In this document: piece after piece, positions 8,201 to 14,493 of the stretch
Position numbering within the stretch: position 1 is the first letter of the stretch
Layout of the letters: every line of letters starts with the position of its first letter
Assembly (NCBI GenBank): GCA_034696485.1
Contig: JAQIWT010000853.1
Span: forward strand, 1 to 14,493
Direction: 5' to 3'
DNA from: Isohypsibius dastychi
Lineage: Eukaryota; Tardigrada; Eutardigrada; Parachela; Isohypsibiidae
Length of the DNA stretch: 14,493 bases
Translations under genes and position numbers: made by a program
The notes under the pieces: generated by a model
The model's input: the letters and a program-made list of their open reading frames with translations, nothing else
Told to the model about the DNA's origin: nothing
Database searches by the model: none

Positions 8201-9918
8201 GGCATTTGATTCTACCGGGATGTTCCACTGGTCTAGAAAAGCCCCGGAGGGAGCTATGGTAAAGCCAGTCTGGTGCTCATCAGAATAAATACAAAAGACT
8301 TACGTTGAATTTCCAGACACCAGCCCAGGCAGCGGAGAGACATTTTGATGATCATATTATTATTTTCGTTTCCGAGACTTCCGTTGTCTCGTCAATTGGT
8401 TTGCTCAAAATGGTCATCCCGCTACGTTCCAGTACGATTCCAGTTGACAAACTCCGAGACATCGTCATAGTGGGACTTATTGCGGAGATGCAACACGAAT
8501 ACGACAGTGTTTCAAATCTCCCTCGTGTTTATGCAGTGACGGTAACAAACTCATGAATACTCTCAAAAATCCGAAGTTAACAGACAAGCTATCGTAAACA
8601 AGAGTAGAATGAGCGGAATATGTTGCCGAAATTGGGAATGCCTGTGGAAAGTCTTCCAAGCAGACACCCCCTTTATTGAGTTGTTTTTCATATTACACAG
8701 GGCGAGGCGGGTGGGATAAATTCCTTCACCTCAAAGCGGATTAATGAGACTAACATGCAGATCTTCGCGGTAAATCGAGAGAACATTCAATCTCTCTGCA
8801 TGCTCTGTATGCTCTGTATCAACATGAGAGCACAGGCTAGTAACGATACAACAAGAGAGCGAAGAGAAAGGAGAGGATGGTCAAGAGCTGACCACTGCCG
8901 CTTGCTTGTTAACAACAATTACTGACATAATTTCATTTAAACTGTAACTGTCCTTAGGGTGACCTTCGACAGATGTCAGTGATCCGCTCTTGCCGTCCGG
9001 AAAACTCGTTTGCTTGTGTTGTGCTTTCGGGGAATAACCAGCAAGTTGAGAAGATCAGAGCGGATCGCGCTGTTATCGTTTTGACTCTCCAGCTTCAAGC
9101 TATGAACTTCACCGAAGAGCAATCGTACGGTTCCAACAGAAAACCCCGCCACGCTTCTGGAAAAGACCTTCATATTATTTCAGTGTTGGGTATGATTTGC
9201 AGAAGCTACTTGCAAGATGTATCATCAGCTTCCAAACTTGTGTTCATTGGTGTTTAGAACATGAAGGCAGTGTTCGGTTCTTGGCTCGGAGTGGGAACAA
9301 TGAATTTCGGACAACCGTGCCTCACATGAGCGGATTGGTTCTCACCGCTGCTCAGATGGACTCTCTAAGTATTCCGGTAAGTGATCGTCGTTGAGATTGA
9401 TTGAAAACGGCCAGATCGGAATTAACTGATCGTTCAGGCATTCTTCAATCCGTCGTTGGTGAAATTGTTCGTGTGTCTTGTGTTTGGCGGAATCAGTACG
9501 GACCTCGACCGGATCCTAGCAGATGGCAACCATCTCCTACCTGCGAAATCAAGGCCAGCTAAAGTGAGGGGCAGACAGTTGATAACTTCGATGGACCTGT
9601 TTAGCATGGAATCCGGAGAATTCTCGCAGTTTGTGGTACGGATCACTGTTTTGTCCACGATCTCACTTATCGATTGAACAAACCAAACTCTTGTTCTTCT
9701 AGGGGCGTCCGTATCTGGAACTTTTCCGCTTCGCCCTACGCACGGGTGGCATACTGTGTTTGGGAATATATCGACTATTCAGGTTGGGCAATATCTCGGT
9801 CTTCAAAGTTGAGGAATGGGGAAATGAGCGACGATTTGTCGCCACGAATCCACCACCGGATATGATTCTCGATGCTTCTGACCTGGTTTATGTTCTCTTA
9901 CCAGCAATCATTCTGTGA
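5219..9918 (+). CDS. slo: Slo1/BK-like potassium channel alpha subunit, divergent, calcium bowl absent
   Basis: Exons: 5219-5605, 5670-5772, 5843-5954, 6091-6242, 6304-6483, 6541-6629, 6772-6888, 6942-7191, 7242-7507, 7573-7734, 7793-7875, 7987-8258, 8317-8541, 8958-9124, 9184-9376, 9438-9635, 9703-9918. All phases agree; total about 1058 aa, near BK size. Order: S0 (RRWYAFLIVSVV), S1 (GVLCAAGSLVIYW), S2 (QIDLAFNCYFLVYYILRF), S3 (LADYFTVLVVFVSIGL), S4 (GLRFLRILNSL), pore with TVGYGD at 6406-6423, S6, RCK1 from HVVVCGYITS, CKTCH motif at about 613-617, linker, STGMFHW block, RCK2 ending in ATNPPPDMILDASDLVYVLL. This is a voltage- and ligand-gated plasma-membrane K+ channel subunit, known to work as a tetramer. 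Odd: S4 third Arg is Asn, the S6 GG is AC, charge-ring glutamates are Thr, the calcium bowl is missing, and the tail stops right after RCK2. Start codon unresolved. Boundaries at 7734/7793 and 9124 use weak gtacgg donors and are less sure. A Slo3-like or lineage-specific Slo1 paralogue are alternatives. Confidence 0.88.
8542..8957 (+). other. Longest confirmed intron of the channel gene
   Basis: This 416-nt intron (gtaaca...ccttag, phase 0) falls within RCK2 between AVT and GDLRQM. Other introns in this gene are 50-142 nt. It contains a doubled 9-mer (atgctctgt at 8800 and 8809) and no exon I can support. The neighbouring protein is about seven residues shorter here than BK. Confidence 0.7.
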
Positions 9919-10119
9919 AGCTCGAGCCTAGGTGCTCTGACGATAAGCGTCAAAATGAGAAATTTTGACCACCGCGGATTTTGCTGACTTCAGGTTACAA
10001 CTTTTTTATTCTCGCGCCACAATTATCTGTACGTCAGATTTCTGAGTTACATGAAGATTCATTGGACCGATAACAACGCAAATTTTGGATCATGTTCAGA
10101 GCATTACATCAGACCTGGA
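9919..10119. other. Short convergent 3' interval between channel and Kazal genes
   Basis: Only 201 bp separate the two stop codons, so the 3' UTRs must be short or overlap. No AATAAA is seen on the plus strand after the channel stop. Confidence 0.6.
10005..10010 (-). terminator. Polyadenylation signal AATAAA of the Kazal gene (minus strand)
   Basis: On the minus strand AATAAA occurs 110 nt after the Kazal stop codon, inside the convergent interval. An earlier minus-strand AATAAA overlaps the last codons and is less likely to be used. Confidence 0.4.
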
Positions 10120-10834
10120 TTAGTTTCGATTTTCGTATTTATTTTCTTTGCAGCTTCCTTTGTGAGCAGTAAGAATATTTTGTCCAGATTCTTTGATATC
10201 CAAGCAGAGCATGCACTCGTTGCCGTAGGTCCTGCCGTTTGTGCCGCAAACTGGTCTCAGCATTTTATTGCATCCAGGGAGCGAATACTGCTCGCAGTTA
10301 GGCTGCAAAAAAATCAGTTTGGTCAAACACTTTAAATCAAAGTTGTCAGGGCGAACAGTCCAAAGGTCACTTGTTCGTCAACATTTCTAACGCGGCAGCA
10401 GTTCCAGGAACTGGCGACTCACCTGCTCAGGGGCTGCTGCTTGCTCGTTCTGGGGTAACTCTCCATCGCTGCATTCACCTAAAATAAAACAATCAAGTCT
10501 AAAAACTGGCTCTGGCACTATGATAGCGATATAACCATACCTTCATATTGGATCTGAAGTGCCGGAGACCCGCTTTCTTGATTCAAATATGATCTGACGC
10601 AGAGTTCACACAAGTTGGCATAGGTCTTGTCATTGTTGGCGCACAGAGGCTGAAAGATCTTTGGACATCCGATTTTCATGCTCGGATTACATTCCTGCAG
10701 AAGCCAAACGGGAATGTTGAGATATAACTTCTGTTTCTGACAAATCTGAAAATGATCACACTCACGGGGTCCGTTAGTTTTTTTGCCAAACAAAGCGAGG
10801 CCAGAATAAGGATTCCAAAGCATTGAAGATTCAT
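10120..10834 (-). CDS. Secreted two-domain Kazal-type serine protease inhibitor
   Basis: Minus-strand exons: 10834-10766, 10694-10541, 10478-10423, 10302-10120; introns 71, 62 and 120 nt; 153 aa. The first exon encodes MNLQCFGILILASLCLA, a clear signal peptide, then KKLTDP. Kazal domain 1 has cysteine spacing C-x7-C-x7-C-x10-C-x2-C-x21-C, with its last Cys (GEC) across an intron. A short Gln/Ala/Glu linker follows. Kazal domain 2 (C-x7-C-x7-CGTNGRTYGNEC-x2-C-x17-C) fills the last exon, and the tail is basic (KENKYENRN). From the family rule, the residue two after the second Cys is P1; it is Lys in both domains (CPK and CNK), so trypsin-like proteases are the inferred targets. Intron phases are 0, 1, 0, so exon joining is frame-exact. 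The start is fixed by the signal peptide. Without the last splice, translation would end 12 codons into intron 3 and drop domain 2, giving a possible short form. Confidence 0.88.
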
Positions 10835-10909
10835 GGTTGCGAGTTTGAAATGGAAACTTGGTAGTCTGTAAACCTTCTGGAGTGATTTGTAGTTTACTCT
10901 GGTCTGCCG

Positions 10910-10916
10910 ATTATAT
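10910..10916 (-). promoter_or_regulatory. Possible TATA box of the Kazal gene (ATATAAT, minus strand)
   Basis: On the minus strand ACATATAATC lies about 76 nt before the ATG. A start site 30 nt downstream would give a 5' UTR of about 45 nt. The support is motif and spacing only. Confidence 0.3.
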
Positions 10917-10930
10917 GTCGGCGGTGTCGA

Positions 10931-10964
10931 CGTAGAATCTGAGCTTGTGAAATCAGATTCGACG
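10931..10964. repeat. Imperfect inverted repeat upstream of the Kazal gene
   Basis: The arms cgtagaatctga (10931-10942) and tcagattcgacg (10953-10964) are complementary at 11 of 12 positions, around a 10-nt spacer. The site lies about 15 bp upstream of the putative TATA box on the minus strand, so it could be a dimeric transcription-factor site; it could also be chance. Confidence 0.45.
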
Positions 10965-13279
10965 CGGATAAGATGGATATCTTGGTCTACCTTCGAGTCG
11001 CGCAGAGGGAACTTCGCAGCTCACACTTCTTGCATGACTGGTACGATGTTTGCGTTGTGAGGAAAAATGTAGTTCGTGGTAAACAAACTCGCCTTCCTTC
11101 CACGTAAACTCAGGTTCAGTTATGTAGGTTCAATGTCAGTTTTGCAAACATTTAACTCTGGGCACCAAGAAGTGATTCATTCATGTGTAGCCTAGAGTAT
11201 GTCCGATCTTCAAATGCTACAACGGTGAATAACAAATACAGTACAGTTCGCTTATAGCTCTGTTCTGTTTTCACGACCGTGGAAAGCGAAAAGTTCTTGC
11301 AGCTCCATGACAACGATAGTTTTCTTCATCGATCACCACTATTGTGCTCGTTCCATTATGTTTATTGCGATAGTTAGGTAGTTCAAAAGATCCCCACAAC
11401 AGCAATCCTGCAATTTACCAGAATGTTAGCTGACTGACCAGAGAATGTTGTTGCGCATTAAGAGTGCACAATCAAGAACTTGACACGTAAGCCAAACTTT
11501 ACGAAACAAAGCGCGCAAGAATGCAGATACGTGCTAAACGGTTGTTACGATCATATATCGAAAGATTGGGCTGAACAAATCGATGGATGATTTAACAGAC
11601 GGCTGAACGTCCAAGCAACCAAAGAGAGTCGGGTATAATTACCACTGTCTTCGTATTCATCGTCCATTGGAAACCTGGGACTTGGCCATTAATTTTCGTT
11701 TGTGGCGCTGGAAAATGTTTCCAAAAATTTAGCAGTTGAGATCTACCGCTCAAACTAGAGCGTGTGTGGTGAACTTGGGGTAATCTACGAAAAAGATTTG
11801 TGTCAATGTCAAAAACAGTTTGCGTGGACTCCCGTTAAGTGTCAAAAGCGGTATGTGACTAGCCGGTCTGAAACTCGATGAAGTAACTGCTCACCTGGAA
11901 GTCCGCAATCCACGAAACTACCTAACACCCTGATTCCCTGTGTTCATGACAAACTCACCACATGAGAATCCTCATAATAATTGGAAGACATCTGTACATT
12001 CTGAACTGTGTCGGATAAGCCTGAACGAGCCAGAAAACTGCGAGACAGAAGAAGGAAGTATACTGCCAGGATATGGAAACGTTCTATTCCCAGCAATCAA
12101 CAGCCAGGAAGATGTGACTTATATCGCCATACAGTGCAGCAACGCTTACTATACGTACTTGTATGGGTCAAGGCCCTTGAGTCAATTTCTGGTTACTGTA
12201 ATGAGTCCCACACCCTCCTTGTAATCGGTTTTGCGAATTTAAATCGACACCGGTAATATATATCAACACAGGTTCCGACCTCCTCACTGAAGATTAACTG
12301 CCACACGACCCAAGTCCCGTGAATGACCTGATTCCAAAATTAAACTCGTCGGAATGAAAATCTTTCTTGCTAATCATGGATGATGCTAATCCGGTGTACA
12401 AGAAACCGCAGTTTTTCAAGTTTCCAGAATCGTGGTGACGTAACTTTTTCCGGTCATGCACTTTAATTAGCGAATGTTATCTCACGTGCCTCGTCCATTC
12501 GAACTGCATATTGCCGACCTTCCCGATAAGCGTTACAGCAAGCCAATGGACTAGCCGGCCGAATAACTTCGAAGTTTTGAAAGACCAACTTTTGTTAATT
12601 TCGACCCCGTCTCTTTAGAGCGAAAAAACAGTTTTCAGTATGCCAAACCCACCGACGCGGGCGAAGTACCAGCAAGCGTCACAAAAATGTAGTGTAATCG
12701 TTAAGAGGCGCGTATCGGTAAAAGTTAAAACAGTAAGAGACAGTAAAGACATATGCGTAAAGTATTGACATTTACGGTAATCTTGGAGAACGAAAAGGCA
12801 ATTACCAACACGTTTTCCCATGAAAAATTGTTGTGCTCTCCTTTCACCGGAATTCATCACGCACCCGGGACACAGCAATTAGTCAAGACTCAAGAAGAAA
12901 AAGACAGGTCTTTTGCCGTGCCTGTGTGTCAGCGGTGAGAAAAAAAGAGCGATAGCAGGTGATTTATGGGATTTGCTCTTGTGTTCTTCTGTACTCCTAT
13001 TTCCTAGCCCGAACACCTCTTCCTCGTCTCAGGTTGCTCGCCATGGCCTGTCTTAGTCCTTCCGACTCGTGAACGACGTGGTTGGCGAAATAAACGATGA
13101 TTTGTCGAGGGAGGGATTAGCATGAGCTTGAGCCAAAGTAACCGGCCACAGGCACCACAAATTTAAACCTACCGTTAATCCCCACTTCCTCATTTCTATT
13201 CCCTGTTTCGGAAATAATTTGACATAGTTTTCGCTGGCTTTTATCGGCGATATCTCCATCCACGGCACGGCTCTCTATA
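10965..13279. other. Intergenic region upstream of Kazal and histidine decarboxylase genes
   Basis: These 2.3 kb separate two divergently transcribed genes. I find no supported exon, tRNA or mobile-element gene. Two overlapping plus-strand frames at 11940-12224 and 12008-12256 are the longest; the second is basic (RKLRDRRRKYTARIWKR) but matches no domain I can defend. The proximal part before 13280 should contain the histidine decarboxylase promoter, but I see no clear TATA box. Confidence 0.5.
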
Positions 13280-14361
13280 ATGGATTATCAGGAGTACCGC
13301 AGAAGAGGTGAGTGATACAGTGACCTTTTTGAGACTAGTATGTTCCGGTATGATATGTTGGCTCAAGACAATTTAAGTAAATAGTACAGATAACCGAATC
13401 AATGAGGTGACGGAAAACGAGTTGGAAGGTATGACTGTAGTATAGCGTCAAATAGGCAGTCCATTCGTAGGCCGTTCACTTCGACGTGATTTAATCGCTC
13501 AGAAACCGGAACGTTTTGAACTCACGATTATACTTGTGTAAATCGACATTTATCCATAAGACAAAATGATTGCCACATGAAACAAGAGTAACTTTTTCCG
13601 CATTCAGGGCGAAAAAAGTGGCGGTGCTTCTTCCGATGTTCAGAATATTTGTCTTCATGTATTTTTTTCCTCTGGCATGGATGTATGTTGAATGATTACT
13701 CAATCTTAAAGGTCGATCGAAGAAATAATGAAATATTAACATGCTTGGGAATTGAGTTGTGCACGCTGGAATTGATTAGAACGTTACGGGAGCTTCGTGT
13801 CGCAATTGGCGGAATCGAAAACCGATTCCGTTTTTCTTTGCAAGAAAACGAAAGGTCGCGTACGACTCAAAGTAAAATAAGGTTTAGGATGAACGAATGT
13901 CGATTTTGATTGATTTTTAACCAAAGTTATCATTTTTACACCGTTTGATTTGCATACGTTTGTTTTGAGTAGCAGTTCCACTTGAAACAAATTGTATTTT
14001 ATAGGCAAGGAAATGGTGGACTACATTGCTGACTACCTGGAGAATATCCGGTCCCGGAGGGTTTTTCCAAATGTACAGCCAGGGTATATGCGTGACCTCG
14101 TACCGGACAGTGCGCCACAAGATGGCGAAGCCTGGGACAACATCTTCGCCGATGTCGAGCGAGTCATCATGCCTGGGGTACGATAATCAGAGCCAGGGTC
14201 ATGCAAAAATTGATAATCCCGGATTTCAAAAAAACTGATTGTTTCAGATTACTCACTGGCAGAGCCCGTACATGCACGCCTATTTTCCGGCGCTCAACTC
14301 TTTCCCATCTCTATTGGGCGACATGTTGGCCGATGCAATCAACTGTCTAGGATTCACCTGG
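13280..14361 (+). CDS. Hdc: Histidine decarboxylase, N-terminal part (continues past the window)
   Basis: Exons are 13280-13307, 14005-14177 and 14248-14361; introns of 697 and 70 nt; 105 codons seen. The first exon is only 28 nt (MDYQEYRRR plus one base); phase 1 joins it to [19 protein letters not shown], completing the G codon. The ATG has A at -3 and G at +4. The protein is a PLP-dependent group II decarboxylase converting histidine to histamine. The block [19 protein letters not shown], together with [16 protein letters not shown], matches histidine decarboxylase better than DOPA decarboxylase (which has SGAIACIGFTW) or tyrosine decarboxylase (GDGIGCIGFSW), from recalled family sequences. 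The PLP lysine and most of the catalytic core lie beyond the window. The donor after 14361 is gtgagt, so at least one more exon must follow. In arthropods histamine is a photoreceptor and mechanosensory transmitter; a neural role is inferred. Confidence 0.9.
13308..14004 (+). other. First intron of histidine decarboxylase
   Basis: This 697-nt intron (gtgagt...ttatag, phase 1) is AT-rich and about ten times the typical intron here. It holds open frames on both strands without recognisable domains. First introns of neural genes often carry enhancers, but none is identified. Confidence 0.7.
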
Positions 14362-14474
14362 GTGAGTCATGAGCCCAGATTTTTCATCTCATTTCTCCGA
14401 AACTAGATATTCTCAACGAAAATTCCGACATGAGCAAAAATCAGCAGAGGTCTAGGCTGGTGATGCTGCTACAC

Positions 14475-14491
14475 GGGGGGGGGGGGGGGGG
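14475..14491. repeat. Poly-G tract (17 G) at the window end
   Basis: A run of 17 G lies in the third intron of histidine decarboxylase, two bases before the window ends. It may be a true simple repeat or a place where sequencing and assembly are unreliable. Confidence 0.85.
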
Positions 14492-14493
14492 TT

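Noticed and set aside
12753-12938. Open frame upstream of histidine decarboxylase
   Set aside because: There is no domain, it does not join in phase to a supported exon, and the length is unremarkable.

Overview
The window is nuclear DNA of an invertebrate animal. Its genes are split by many short introns (most 50-70 nt) with GT donors and AG acceptors, and the products are metazoan: a class A GPCR, a Slo1/BK-type potassium channel, a Kazal protease inhibitor and histidine decarboxylase. The histidine decarboxylase is very arthropod-like. The compact introns and fast-diverging family members would suit a small-genome ecdysozoan such as a tardigrade, but that is a guess and not proven by the sequence.

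Layout. (1) 1-666, plus strand: the 3' end of a secreted mucin-like protein made of Thr/Pro heptads, with a polyadenylation signal at 795. (2) 2112-3296, plus strand: a complete two-exon rhodopsin-like GPCR (375 aa, or 347 aa from an inner ATG) that lacks most class A signature residues. (3) About 4762-9918, plus strand: a Slo1/BK-like channel in at least 17 coding exons. I assembled it by hand and all exon phases are consistent; only the first few codons are unresolved. (4) 10834-10120, minus strand: a four-exon gene for a secreted double-Kazal inhibitor of 153 aa, convergent with the channel gene. (5) 13280 to beyond the window end, plus strand: the first three exons of histidine decarboxylase. 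The longer non-coding stretches are 667-2111, 3297-5218, 10835-13279 and the 697-nt first intron of histidine decarboxylase. They hold little I can name apart from a GC-palindromic, poly-C repeat remnant near 4100-4260 and an imperfect hairpin upstream of the Kazal gene.

The most interesting object is the channel. It keeps the BK architecture (S0-S6, TVGYGD filter, two RCK domains, CKTCH haem-type motif, 'STGMFHW' linker block). It has lost the calcium bowl, the S4 arginine equivalent to human R213, the S6 di-glycine hinge and both glutamates of the inner-mouth charge ring, yet its reading frame is intact over 17 exons. This suggests a functional but re-tuned BK paralogue. The genes show no operon-like relation; neighbours are unrelated in function, although the channel and histidine decarboxylase are both typical of excitable tissue.
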